From positions 1 through 5,721 of the forward strand of contig JAJOKQ010000095.1 in NCBI GenBank assembly GCA_021129785.1: DNA of 5,721 bases. The letters are read 5' to 3'. Below are positions 1 through 5,701 of the stretch, piece after piece. The position numbers were made by a program, and so were the translations under genes. Below the pieces are notes generated by a model that had not been told where the DNA came from, ran no database searches, and was given only the letters and a program-made list of their open reading frames with translations. The stretch is from Clostridiales bacterium. GTDB lineage: Bacteria; Bacillota; Clostridia; Peptostreptococcales; NVVX01. Position 1 is the stretch's first letter. Each line of letters begins with the position of its first letter.

Positions 1-424
1 CTCCGACAGCTTCAATCTTTTCAATAGCTGTCTTAGTAAATTTCGTAGCTTTAATTCTTAAGCTCTTCTCTAAGTTGCCATCTCCTAATATCTTAAGACC
101 ATTCTTTTCGATTTTTTTAATAACACCTTGTTCCTTTAAAAACTCTGCCGTTATTTCTACGTTATCATCAAATCTATTAAGTGTTTCAATATTGATTACG
201 TTATATATTTTTCTAAATGGATTATTAAAACCTCTTTTAGGTAGTCTTCTAATTAAAGGCATTTGCCCACCTTCAAAGCCTGGTCTTACTCCACCACCAC
301 TTCTTGAGTTTTGGCCATTTGCACCTCTACCTGATGTTTTACCTATTCCACTACCAGCGCCTCGCCCTTTTCTCTTTCTAGCTCTTACAGCACCTTTTGC
401 GGGTCTAAGTTCATGCAGTTTCAT
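1..424 (-). CDS. rplO: 50S ribosomal protein L15 (5' part, cut by window edge)
   Basis: L15 is a 50S protein that binds 23S rRNA and is needed late in large-subunit assembly. The ATG at 424-422 begins MKLHELRPAKGAVRARKRKG. The glycine- and arginine-rich N-terminal extension (about residues 8-55) is typical of the family: GRGAGSGIGKTSGRGANGQ, then RSGGGVRPGFEGGQMPL, then RRLPKRGF. The visible part is 141 codons, ending in IEKIEAVG. Family members are about 146-147 residues, so only some five residues and the stop are missing beyond position 1. A perfect AGGAGGT lies at 437-431, six bases before the start. The gene follows rpmD after 17 bases, the normal order in Bacillota, with secY expected next. 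The identification is secure; the missing end is only a window effect. Confidence 0.98.
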   Translation of the reverse strand, partial: MKLHELRPAKGAVRARKRKGRGAGSGIGKTSGRGANGQNSRSGGGVRPGFEGGQMPLIRRLPKRGFNNPFRKIYNVINIETLNRFDDNVEITAEFLKEQGVIKKIEKNGLKILGDGNLEKSLRIKATKFTKTAIEKIEAVG

Positions 425-441
425 ACTATCACCTCCTATTG

Positions 442-624
442 TTACTCTTCGTGTACTTCAAGCATATGTTTAACTACGTTAACCATACCTCTGCTCATAG
501 GATTATTTGGAAGTGTAACAACCTGCCCAATTTTTTTTAATCCAAGAGCTTCAACAGTTTTTCTCTGTTTTGGTAGTCTCCCAATAAGGCTTTTAGTTAG
601 TTTTATTTTCAACGTTTTAGCCAA
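442..624 (-). CDS. rpmD: 50S ribosomal protein L30
   Basis: L30 is a small 50S protein that contacts 23S rRNA. The 60-residue product begins MAKTLKIKLTKSLIGR and contains KQRKTVEALGLKKIGQ and the typical VNVVKHMLEV end, the usual bacterial L30 length and pattern. The start codon is TTG (624-622): the family normally begins MAK or similar at this point, and an AGGAGGGG sits six bases upstream (638-631), so no better start exists. The stop is TAA. The gene lies 12 bases after rpsE and 17 before rplO. Some bacteria lack L30, so its presence fits Bacillota. A TTG start may lower initiation efficiency relative to its neighbours; that is inference. Confidence 0.97.
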   Translation of the reverse strand: MAKTLKIKLTKSLIGRLPKQRKTVEALGLKKIGQVVTLPNNPMSRGMVNVVKHMLEVHEE

Positions 625-630
625 AGATTT

Positions 631-638
631 CCCCTCCT
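631..638 (-). promoter_or_regulatory. Ribosome binding site of rpmD, overlapping the rpsE stop
   Basis: AGGAGGGG reads 638 to 631, six bases before the TTG start of rpmD. It overlaps two bases of the rpsE TAG stop (639-637), so a ribosome finishing S5 covers the site from which L30 starts. It supports TTG as the true rpmD start. Confidence 0.85.
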
Positions 639-1146
639 ATTCTAAGAGCTCAGAAACAGACTTACCTCTTAGTTTTGCAACTTCTTCTGCTCTTTTGAGT
701 TGCATAAGTCCATCTATTGTAGCATTAACCATATTTCTTGCATTGTTTGATCCTAATGATTTTGCGCGAACGTCTTTTAGCCCTGCTAGTTCAAGTACTG
801 CACGCACAGGTCCTCCTGCAATTATCCCAGTACCTTCTCTTGCAGGCATAACTAGAACATTTCCAGCTCCGAAGTGACCAAGTGCTTCATGTGGTATTGT
901 AGTTCCTACTATTGGTACTTCTATAAGGTTCTTCTTAGCTGCTTCTATACCTTTTCTAATAGCATCTGGTATTTCCATAGCTTTTCCTGAACCAACACCA
1001 ACGTATCCATTCTCATCTCCTACAACTACTAAAGCAGTGAATCTAAAGTTTCTACCGCCTTTTACAACTTTTGTAACACGCTTTATATCTATAACTTTTT
1101 CTTTAATGTCTAGTTGGCTAGCGTCAATAAGTTTCTTTCGTAGCAT
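637..1146 (-). CDS. rpsE: 30S ribosomal protein S5
   Basis: S5 is a 30S protein near the mRNA entry and the decoding centre, important for translational accuracy. The product is 169 residues. The N-terminal double-stranded-RNA-binding-like domain holds VTKVVKGGRNFRFTALVVVG (residues 24-43). Its KGGR loop (29-32), where spectinomycin-resistance changes are known in other bacteria, looks wild type. The second domain holds EGTGIIAGGPVRAVLELAG (104-122) and AKSLGSNN (128-135); the arginine at 115 aligns with the region of known ribosomal-ambiguity mutations and is intact. The tail KRAEEVAKLRGKSVSELLE resembles clostridial S5. The ATG start is preceded by AGGAGGT at 1159-1153, six bases away, and the stop is TAG. 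It follows rplR by 18 bases. Confidence 0.98.
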   Translation of the reverse strand: MLRKKLIDASQLDIKEKVIDIKRVTKVVKGGRNFRFTALVVVGDENGYVGVGSGKAMEIPDAIRKGIEAAKKNLIEVPIVGTTIPHEALGHFGAGNVLVMPAREGTGIIAGGPVRAVLELAGLKDVRAKSLGSNNARNMVNATIDGLMQLKRAEEVAKLRGKSVSELLE

Positions 1147-1164
1147 CTGTTTACCTCCTTCACT

Positions 1165-1533
1165 CTAAAATTTAAGACCGCCTGCTCTTGCACCATCTGC
1201 AAGGCTTTTTACTCTTCCGTGATAAATATAGCCTCCACGATCAAATACAACAGACTCTATTCCTTTTTCTTGTGCCTTTTTTGCTAGTAGTTTACCTACA
1301 GCTTCAGCAGCTTCTTTGTTACCTGTAAATTTAAACTGATCCTTAATTTCTTTTTCAAGTCCAGATGCTGCTACTAGAGTTATCCCATTAACATCATCAA
1401 TAATTTGTGTATGTATGCTTTTAAGGCTTCTATATACATTCAATCTTGGACGTTCAGGAGTACCCATAACTTTTCCACGAACTCTTCTATGTCGTTTCTG
1501 TCTATTCATATTTTTGTTAGTCTTCTTAAACAC
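1165..1533 (-). CDS. rplR: 50S ribosomal protein L18
   Basis: L18 binds 5S rRNA and, with L5, brings it into the central protuberance of the 50S subunit. The product is 122 residues, close to the family's usual 117-122. It has a basic N-terminal tail (KRHRRVRGKVMGTPERPRL, residues 13-31) that contacts RNA. The conserved C-terminal block VFDRGGYIYHGRVKSLADGA (residues 96-115) is followed by RAGGLKF. The start is GTG (1533-1531). An AAAGGAG at 1548-1542 stands eight bases upstream, and the N-terminal length fits other L18 proteins. The next in-frame ATG, at codon 9, would remove part of the normal tail and lacks such a site. The stop is TAG. Gaps to rplF and rpsE are both 18 bases. Confidence 0.97.
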   Translation of the reverse strand: MFKKTNKNMNRQKRHRRVRGKVMGTPERPRLNVYRSLKSIHTQIIDDVNGITLVAASGLEKEIKDQFKFTGNKEAAEAVGKLLAKKAQEKGIESVVFDRGGYIYHGRVKSLADGARAGGLKF

Positions 1534-1541
1534 CTATTTCA

Positions 1542-1548
1542 CTCCTTT
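1542..1548 (-). promoter_or_regulatory. Ribosome binding site of rplR (GTG start)
   Basis: AAAGGAG reads 1548 to 1542, eight bases before the GTG start of rplR, and lies entirely in the 18-base gap after rplF. It supports GTG at 1533 rather than the ATG at codon 9. Confidence 0.8.
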
Positions 1549-1551
1549 CAC

Positions 1552-2091
1552 TTACTTCCCAGTTTTACCTTCTTTGCGTCTTACTACTTCGCCTTCGTAT
1601 CTAACGCCTTTCCCTTTATAAGGTTCTGGTTTTCTTTTTTCTCTAATCTTAGCAGCATAGTTTCCTACACGTTGCTTGTCAATTCCTTTAATGATAATCG
1701 AAGTTTGCTTAGGTACTTCTACAGTAATCCCATCTGCCTCTTGCATTTCAACTGGGTGTGAATAACCTAAAAACAAAACTAACTTTTTTCCTTCTTTTTT
1801 AGCTCTATAACCTACACCTACAAGTTCCAACCTTTTTTCGTATCCTTTAACTACGCCATTTACCATGTTTGCAATTAAAGTTCTAGATAGACCATGTAGT
1901 GATTTATGTTTTTTATTGTCTGTTGGTCTGCTTACCACAAGTGTTTTGTTTTCTTGACTTATCTTCATTTCTTTTGCTATCTGTTGTCCTAGTTCACCTA
2001 GTGGTCCTTTAACAGATACAAAGTTTTTTTCGTCTACAGCAACAACTACACCTTCAGGTATTTCTATTGGCATTAAACCTATTCTTGACAT
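1552..2091 (-). CDS. rplF: 50S ribosomal protein L6
   Basis: L6 binds 23S rRNA near the factor-binding region of the 50S subunit, close to the sarcin-ricin loop. The 179-residue protein shows the two tandem L6 folds. The first contains VSVKGPLGEL (residues 25-34) and SLHGLSRTLIANMVNGV (64-80). The second contains ELVGVGYRAKKEG (89-101), LGYSHPVE (108-115) and the signature RKPEPYKGKGVRYEGE (153-168). The start MSRIGLMPIEIPEGV is the family norm. An AAGGAGGT at 2105-2098 lies six bases before the ATG. The stop is TAA. It follows rpsH by 28 bases. There is no truncation or substitution in the conserved blocks. Confidence 0.98.
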   Translation of the reverse strand: MSRIGLMPIEIPEGVVVAVDEKNFVSVKGPLGELGQQIAKEMKISQENKTLVVSRPTDNKKHKSLHGLSRTLIANMVNGVVKGYEKRLELVGVGYRAKKEGKKLVLFLGYSHPVEMQEADGITVEVPKQTSIIIKGIDKQRVGNYAAKIREKRKPEPYKGKGVRYEGEVVRRKEGKTGK

Positions 2092-2119
2092 GCTTGCACC
2101 TCCTTCTAGTTGATTGTGG

Positions 2120-2518
2120 CTACCAAATGTATGCTATTACTTCGCCACCAACGCCTTCTTTTCTTGCTGCTTTATCTGTTAGCAATCCTTTTGATGTTGA
2201 AATGACCGCTATTCCAAGTCCTCCAAGCACACGCGGTATCTCGTTTTTTTTAACATATACTCTAAGTCCAGGTTTTGATATTTTTTTGATTCCAGTTAAG
2301 ACTTTTTCTTTGTTTTTGCCATACTTTAACTGTATTCTCATTATACCTTGTTTTCCATCTTCTATAATGTCATAGCTTTTTATAAATCCTTCATCAAGCA
2401 TAATAGTAGCTATTTCTTTTTTTAGATTTGAACTTGGAATGTCAACACTCTTGTGTTTCACAGCATTAGCATTTCTTACACGTGTTAGCATATCTGCGAT
2501 TGGATCTGTCATTGTCAT
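2120..2518 (-). CDS. rpsH: 30S ribosomal protein S8
   Basis: S8 is a primary 16S rRNA-binding protein that organises the central domain of the 30S subunit. In E. coli it also represses translation of the spc operon by binding its mRNA. The product is 132 residues. It begins MTMTDPIADMLTRVRNA, and the C-terminal RNA-binding domain carries the family signature GLGIAVISTSKGLLTDKAAR (residues 100-119) and ends GGEVIAYIW, the normal terminus. The first ATG was chosen over the one at codon 3 because AGGAGGT (2531-2525) is six bases upstream of it, and because the MTMTDPIADML start is common in the family. The stop is TAG. It lies 21 bases after rpsN. I could not see an E. coli-like S8 operator in the window. 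Confidence 0.98.
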   Translation of the reverse strand: MTMTDPIADMLTRVRNANAVKHKSVDIPSSNLKKEIATIMLDEGFIKSYDIIEDGKQGIMRIQLKYGKNKEKVLTGIKKISKPGLRVYVKKNEIPRVLGGLGIAVISTSKGLLTDKAARKEGVGGEVIAYIW

Positions 2519-2539
2519 TTTATTACCTCCTCTCAGGTA

Positions 2540-2725
2540 TTACCAGCTAGCTTTTCTGGCTCCAGGAATTTGTCCTTTGTAAGCTAGTTCTCTAAAACAT
2601 ATACGGCATAAGCCGAATTTACGTAGCACTGAGTGCGGTCTTCCACAAATATTACATCTAGTATATTCTCTGGTTTTGTAATTTTGTTTTCTGCTTTGCT
2701 TGACTTTTAACGCTTTCTTAGCCAC
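2540..2725 (-). CDS. rpsN: 30S ribosomal protein S14, zinc-binding type (type Z)
   Basis: S14 is a late-assembling protein of the 30S head, near S3 and S10. The 61-residue product is the short zinc form. The four zinc ligands are visible as CNIC (C24, C27) and CRIC (C40, C43), within TRCNICGRPHSVLRKFGLCR and followed by FRELAYKGQIPGARKASW. The start is GTG (2725-2723), with an AAGGAGGG seven bases upstream (2740-2733), and it gives the normal MAKKALK N-terminus. The stop is TAA. Many Bacillota also encode a longer cysteine-free S14 elsewhere, used when zinc is scarce; that cannot be judged from this window. Gaps are 18 bases after rplE and 21 before rpsH. Confidence 0.98.
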   Translation of the reverse strand: MAKKALKVKQSRKQNYKTREYTRCNICGRPHSVLRKFGLCRICFRELAYKGQIPGARKASW

Positions 2726-2732
2726 TTGTTTT

Positions 2733-2740
2733 CCCTCCTT
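2733..2740 (-). promoter_or_regulatory. Ribosome binding site of rpsN (GTG start)
   Basis: AAGGAGGG reads 2740 to 2733, seven bases before the GTG start of rpsN, in the 18-base gap after rplE. There is no in-frame ATG anywhere in rpsN downstream, so this site with GTG is the only reasonable start. Confidence 0.85.
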
Positions 2741-2743
2741 AAC

Positions 2744-3283
2744 TTACTTAGAAAATGGCATTCCCATTAACCTCAGAAGCTCTCTGCATTCTTCATCTGT
2801 ATTAGCCGTAGTTACAAAAACTATATCCATACCACGTACTTTTTCTACTTTATCGTAATCTATTTCTGGAAAGATCATTTGTTCTTTTACCCCAATTGCA
2901 TAATTACCTCTTCCGTCAAAAGAATTTTGCTTTACTCCTCTAAAGTCACGAACTCTTGGTAGCGAAATGTTTATTAACCTCTCAGCAAAATCAAACATTT
3001 TACTTCCTCTAAGTGTTACTTTAACACCTATTGGCATATTTTCTCTAAGTTTAAAATTTGAAACAGATTTCTTTGCTTTTGTTATTATAGGTTTCTGTCC
3101 TGCAATAGCTTCAAGTTCTTTAACTGCTTGCTCCAAATTCTTTGCATTATCTTTAGCATCACCTACACCCATGTTTAAAACTATTTTTTCAAGTTTAGGC
3201 ACTTGCATAACATTTTCATAAGAAAACTTATCCATCATTGCTGATATAATTTCATTCTTATATATTTCTGCTAGTCTAGCCAT
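2744..3283 (-). CDS. rplE: 50S ribosomal protein L5
   Basis: L5 binds 5S rRNA with L18 in the central protuberance and touches the P-site tRNA through a loop. The product is 179 residues, the usual bacterial length. Conserved blocks are KIVLNMGVGDA (residues 33-43), ITKAKKSVSNFKLRENMPIG (67-86, containing the P-site loop), VTLRGSKMFDF (89-99), LPRVRDFRGV (108-117), GNYAIGVKEQMIFPEIDYDK (126-145) and the final MDIVFVTTANTDEECRELL (152-170) followed by RLMGMPFSK. The ATG at 3283 gives MARLAEIYKNEI, and an AAGGAGGT (3300-3293) lies nine bases upstream. The stop is TAA. The 25-base gap to rplX is filled mainly by this ribosome binding site. Confidence 0.98.
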   Translation of the reverse strand: MARLAEIYKNEIISAMMDKFSYENVMQVPKLEKIVLNMGVGDAKDNAKNLEQAVKELEAIAGQKPIITKAKKSVSNFKLRENMPIGVKVTLRGSKMFDFAERLINISLPRVRDFRGVKQNSFDGRGNYAIGVKEQMIFPEIDYDKVEKVRGMDIVFVTTANTDEECRELLRLMGMPFSK

Positions 3284-3308
3284 AATGATTCAACCTCCTT
3301 TCAGCTCA

Positions 3309-3620
3309 CTAATCTAAAACTTCGTTCGTCTTTTTGCTTACTCTAACTTTTTTACCGTCAGCTAATATTTTGATTCCTGTTCTTACTCCTTGGTTTGCTT
3401 TTTTATCAAAAAGCAAGACGTTTGAAGAATGAATTGGAGCTTCTTGCGTAATTATTCCGCCTTGTTGAACTTGTTGTGTTGGCTTTTGATGCTTTTTCAC
3501 CATACCTACACCTTCTACTATTACACGACTATTTTTGCGATCTACATTTAAGATCTTACCTTTTTTACCTTTATCTTTTCCTGATATTACAACTACCGTA
3601 TCACCTTTTTTTACGTGCAT
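3309..3620 (-). CDS. rplX: 50S ribosomal protein L24
   Basis: L24 is an early assembly-initiating protein of the 50S subunit that binds the 5' domain of 23S rRNA near the exit tunnel. The 103-residue product opens with a KOW motif, MHVKKGDTVVVISGKDKGKK (residues 1-20), followed by GKILNVDRKNSRVIVEGVGM. The RNA-binding segment has KKHQKPTQ, GGIITQEAPIHSSNVLL (residues 54-70) and a basic C-terminus with DGKKVRVSKKTNEVLD. The length is typical of Bacillota. The ATG start has AAGGAGGT at 3634-3627, six bases upstream, which almost touches the rplN stop codon. The stop is TAG. Gaps are 15 bases from rplN and 25 to rplE. Confidence 0.98.
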   Translation of the reverse strand: MHVKKGDTVVVISGKDKGKKGKILNVDRKNSRVIVEGVGMVKKHQKPTQQVQQGGIITQEAPIHSSNVLLFDKKANQGVRTGIKILADGKKVRVSKKTNEVLD

Positions 3621-3635
3621 CGTGACACCTCCTTC

Positions 3636-4004
3636 TTAGAGTACTTCAGGAGCTAATGATACTATTTTCATAAACTTTTTCTCTCTTAGCTCTCTTGTTA
3701 CTGGCCCAAATATACGTGTTCCAGCGGGTTGCTTGTCTTCTTTAATAATCACTGCTGCATTTTCATCAAATTTTATATACGTGCCATCTTTACGTCTAAT
3801 TGTCGCTACAGTTCTTACAACTACTGCTCTAACGATTTCACCTTTTTTAACAACTCCGCCTGGTGTTGCATTTTTAACAGTACATACTATCTCATCGCCT
3901 ACTCTTGCATATTTTTTTCTTGTTCCGCCTAAAACTCTTATGCAAAGCACTTCTTTTGCACCTGAATTGTCAGCGATTTTCAAACGAGACTCTTGCTGTA
4001 TCAT
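3636..4004 (-). CDS. rplN: 50S ribosomal protein L14
   Basis: L14 is a highly conserved beta-barrel protein of the 50S subunit face. It contributes to an intersubunit bridge with 16S rRNA and is the docking site of the silencing factor RsfS. The product is 122 residues, the standard length. It begins MIQQESRLKIADNSGAKEVL and has CIRVLGG (21-27), VKNATPGGVVKKGEIVRAVV (43-62), a RRKDGTYIKFDENAAVII segment (70-87) and KQPAGTRIFGPVTRELRE (91-108), ending in KIVSLAPEVL. All family signatures are intact. The ATG at 4004 is preceded by GAAGGGAGGC, with GGAGG seven bases upstream. The stop is TAA. It lies 24 bases after rpsQ and starts what is classically the spc part of the cluster. Confidence 0.98.
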   Translation of the reverse strand: MIQQESRLKIADNSGAKEVLCIRVLGGTRKKYARVGDEIVCTVKNATPGGVVKKGEIVRAVVVRTVATIRRKDGTYIKFDENAAVIIKEDKQPAGTRIFGPVTRELREKKFMKIVSLAPEVL

Positions 4005-4028
4005 ACCGATGCCTCCCTTCGAATACCT

Positions 4029-4283
4029 CTATTTTGCTTTTTCTATTATTTCTACAAGTCTCCATCTTTTATCTTTAGATATTGGTCTTGTTTCCATGAT
4101 TTTCACTCTGTCACCGATTTTGCACTCATTGTTCTCGTCATGAGTTTTAAGCTTTTTAGTTCTTTTTACTGCTTTTTTATACAATGGGTGACGCTTAGAT
4201 GTTTCAACTAAAACAACTATAGTTTTATCCATTTTGTCCCTTACTACACGACCCATTCTGGTCTTTCTTAGTGCTCTTTCCAC
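4029..4283 (-). CDS. rpsQ: 30S ribosomal protein S17
   Basis: S17 is a primary 16S rRNA-binding protein of the 30S body with an OB fold. The 84-residue product begins MERALRKTRMGRVVRDKMDK and contains the core TIVVLVET and RHPLYKKAVKRTKKLKTHDE (31-50). The signature follows as GDRVKIMETRPISKDKRWRL (57-76), then VEIIEKAK. The start is GTG (4283-4281), judged from the standard MERxLRKTR N-terminus and from GGAGG (4296-4292) eight bases upstream. The next ATG, at codon 10, would delete conserved sequence. The stop is TAG. It follows rpmC by 30 bases and precedes rplN by 24. In the E. coli scheme this is the last gene of the S10 operon; here nothing separates it from the spc genes. Confidence 0.98.
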   Translation of the reverse strand: MERALRKTRMGRVVRDKMDKTIVVLVETSKRHPLYKKAVKRTKKLKTHDENNECKIGDRVKIMETRPISKDKRWRLVEIIEKAK

Positions 4284-4291
4284 AAAATTAG

Positions 4292-4299
4292 CCTCCCTT
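4292..4299 (-). promoter_or_regulatory. Ribosome binding site of rpsQ (GTG start)
   Basis: AAGGGAGG reads 4299 to 4292, eight bases before the GTG start of rpsQ. The surrounding ten bases, GAAGGGAGGC, recur exactly before rplN (4020-4011), which starts with ATG. The site fixes the GTG start at 4283. Confidence 0.8.
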
Positions 4300-4313
4300 C
4301 AAACTTACGCAAA

Positions 4314-4517
4314 CTATGTTCTAAATTGTTTGATTTCTCTCTCGCGAATCACTGTCTTTACTCTTGCAATGTCTTTTCGGACAGTACGTATCTTTAAAGG
4401 GTTTTCTAGCTGTCCTGTAGCTAATTGAAAACGCAACTTAAACAGTTCGCTTTTTGAATCTAGTAGTTTTTGATTTAATTCAGCGTCTGTCATGTCTCTT
4501 AAACTATCAGCTCTCAT
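4314..4517 (-). CDS. rpmC: 50S ribosomal protein L29
   Basis: L29 is a small two-helix protein at the polypeptide tunnel exit of the 50S subunit, next to L23, where trigger factor and the signal recognition particle dock. From the ATG at 4517 the product is 67 residues, MRADSLRDMTDAELNQKLLD onwards. The hallmark FKLRFQLATGQLENPLKIR lies at residues 26-44 and VRKDIARVKTVIREREI at 46-62. The reading frame is open further up to two adjacent GTG codons (4529 and 4526), but these lie inside the GGTGGTG sequence that serves as the ribosome binding site, six bases before the ATG. Family members also begin near MRADSLRD/MKAxELRD. The first 11 bases overlap the end of rplP, suggesting translational coupling. 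The stop is TAG. Confidence 0.96.
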   Translation of the reverse strand: MRADSLRDMTDAELNQKLLDSKSELFKLRFQLATGQLENPLKIRTVRKDIARVKTVIREREIKQFRT

Positions 4518-4950
4518 CAGCTTCACCACCCTTTGTTTCTAATTCTTCACGTCTTACAAATTTACATTTAATAGGCAGTTTGTGAGTAGCAAGTCTCATC
4601 GCTTCTTTTGCTGCTTCTTCATTTACTCCAGCAATTTCAAACATAACTCTACCAGGTTTTACTACTGCCACCCAAAACTCCGGTGAACCTTTACCCGAAC
4701 CCATTCGTGTTTCAGCAGGTTTCTTAGTTACGGATTTATGTGGGAATATTTTTATCCACACTTGTCCACCTCTTTTAACAGATCTCGTCATCGCAATACG
4801 CGCTGCTTCTATTTGATTGGAAGTAATCCAAGCTGGCTCAAGTGCTGCTATTCCGTATTCACCGTATGATACCTTGTTTCCTCTTGTTGCTTTACCACGC
4901 ATTTTGCCTCTGTGGACTTTTCTTCGTTTTACTCTCTTAGGCATTAACAT
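4507..4950 (-). CDS. rplP: 50S ribosomal protein L16
   Basis: L16 sits beside 23S rRNA helix 89 and the 5S rRNA, near the A-site tRNA elbow, and is needed late in 50S assembly. The 147-residue product starts MLMPKRVKRRKVHRGKMRGK. It carries SYGEYGIAALEPAWITSNQI (28-47), AARIAMTRSVKRGGQVWIKI (49-68) and PHKSVTKKPAETRMGSGKGS (70-89), then PEFWVAVVKPGRVMFEIAGV (90-109). The R51-I52 to R56 region, where changes conferring evernimicin or avilamycin resistance are known in other Gram-positives, has the usual residues. The first ATG is preferred over the one at codon 3 because AAGGAGG (4965-4959) is eight bases away from it. The stop TGA falls inside the start of rpmC. The acidic tail ETKGGEADES encodes the rpmC ribosome binding site. 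Confidence 0.98.
   Translation of the reverse strand: MLMPKRVKRRKVHRGKMRGKATRGNKVSYGEYGIAALEPAWITSNQIEAARIAMTRSVKRGGQVWIKIFPHKSVTKKPAETRMGSGKGSPEFWVAVVKPGRVMFEIAGVNEEAAKEAMRLATHKLPIKCKFVRREELETKGGEADES
4524..4530 (-). promoter_or_regulatory. Ribosome binding site of rpmC, inside rplP
   Basis: GGTGGTG reads 4530 to 4524, six bases before the rpmC ATG at 4517, and differs by one base from GGAGGTG. It is formed by the lysine-glycine-glycine-glutamate codons near the rplP C-terminus. It decides the rpmC start, since the two upstream in-frame GTG codons lie within it. The site is weaker than most others in the window, which fits coupling to rplP translation; the coupling is inferred. Confidence 0.75.
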
Positions 4951-4981
4951 ACGTTATTCCTCCTTCTTATAAGGCATATTA

Positions 4982-5701
4982 CTATTTATTATATTGCTTT
5001 CTAGGTCTTCTATCTCTTGGTTTAGGTCTTTTTACATTCTCTTTTGCTTCTAACTCTTCAATAGTTTGCCCTGGTAGTACTTCTCCTTTGTAGATCCATA
5101 CTTTAACCCCAAGCTTACCATAAGTTGTATTCGCTTCATGGAACCCATAATCAATATTGGCTCTTAATGTGTGCAGCGGAACCCTTCCTTCGTTATATCC
5201 TTCGCTTCTTGCCATTTCAGCACCGCCAAGTCTACCAGCTGTTAGAACTTTGATTCCTTTTGCACCTGAACGCATTGCTCTTTGCATTGCTTGTTTCATA
5301 GCTCTTCTAAATGAAATTCTTCTCTCTAGAGAAAAAGCAATGTTTTCTGCAACTAGCTGTGCATCTAAATCAGGTCTTCTTATTTCGACTACATTTACAA
5401 CTGCTGTTTTGTTAGTCATTTTTTCAATTTCATTTCTAATCTCTTCAATGCCTTGACCGCCTTTACCAATTACCATCCCCGGCTTAGCAGTGTGCACGCT
5501 TACTCTAACTCTGTTGTTTGCAGCTCTTTCTATAACAGTCTTAGAAATCCCTGATAAAAAAAGCTTCTTTTTGATGTATTTTCGAATATCGTAATCTTCT
5601 TTTAAGAAAACTGAAAAATCTTTCTTATTAGAATACCATTTGGCGTCCCAATCTTTAATGATTCCAACTCTTAATCCATGTGGATTTACTTTTTGACCCA
5701 T
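4982..5701 (-). CDS. rpsC: 30S ribosomal protein S3
   Basis: S3 is a protein of the 30S head at the mRNA entry tunnel; with S4 and S5 it unwinds mRNA structure. The 239-residue product begins MGQKVNPHGLRVGIIKDWDA. The type II KH domain covers roughly residues 39-108 and has an intact GxxG loop, VIGKGGQG (77-84). The C-terminal S3 domain contains ERRISFRRAMKQAMQRAM (126-143); its R132, R133 and K136 match the E. coli helicase residues. It also has GAKGIKVLTAGRLGGAEMAR (146-165), EGRVPLHTLRANIDYG (171-186) and TTYGKLGVKVWIYKGE (192-207). The tail is rich in lysine and arginine. AAGGAGGG at 5715-5708 lies six bases before the ATG. The stop is TAG. The next gene, rplP, is 31 bases away. Confidence 0.98.
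   Translation of the reverse strand: MGQKVNPHGLRVGIIKDWDAKWYSNKKDFSVFLKEDYDIRKYIKKKLFLSGISKTVIERAANNRVRVSVHTAKPGMVIGKGGQGIEEIRNEIEKMTNKTAVVNVVEIRRPDLDAQLVAENIAFSLERRISFRRAMKQAMQRAMRSGAKGIKVLTAGRLGGAEMARSEGYNEGRVPLHTLRANIDYGFHEANTTYGKLGVKVWIYKGEVLPGQTIEELEAKENVKRPKPRDRRPRKQYNK

Noticed and set aside
1..424. Truncated rplO as a possible pseudogene
   Set aside because: The frame is open to position 1 and the sequence matches L15 up to a few residues from its expected end. The truncation is the window edge.
413..877. A 154-codon plus-strand reading frame antisense to rpmD and rpsE
   Set aside because: It runs across two secure ribosomal genes and the gap between them. The translation is low-complexity serine, phenylalanine and leucine sequence as expected from the reverse complement of lysine- and alanine-rich genes, and no binding site or family resemblance is evident.
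3281..3311. Possible S8 autoregulatory operator at the rplX-rplE junction, as in the E. coli spc operon
   Set aside because: The gap is 25 bases and consists mostly of the ribosome binding site. I could not fold a helix resembling the S8 site of 16S rRNA by eye. A covariance search of the junction and the early rplE codons would be needed to support one.
4005..4028. Promoter or terminator between the S10-type and spc-type parts (rpsQ-rplN gap)
   Set aside because: Only 24 bases, occupied by a binding site. There is no hairpin with a T-run and no -35/-10 pair, so the two parts appear to be one transcription unit here, as in other Bacillota.
3733..4143. Plus-strand reading frames antisense to rplN and rpsQ (also at 1405-1761, 2067-2375, 2967-3221 and 5157-5456)
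   Set aside because: These are shadows of real minus-strand genes. They have no convincing binding sites, their products look like membrane proteins only because antisense codons of charged residues read as hydrophobic ones, and they cross gene boundaries.
4011..4300. GAAGGGAGGC occurring exactly twice (4020-4011 and 4300-4291 on the minus strand)
   Set aside because: Both copies are ribosome binding sites, of rplN and rpsQ. Similarity to the same anti-Shine-Dalgarno sequence explains the repeat.
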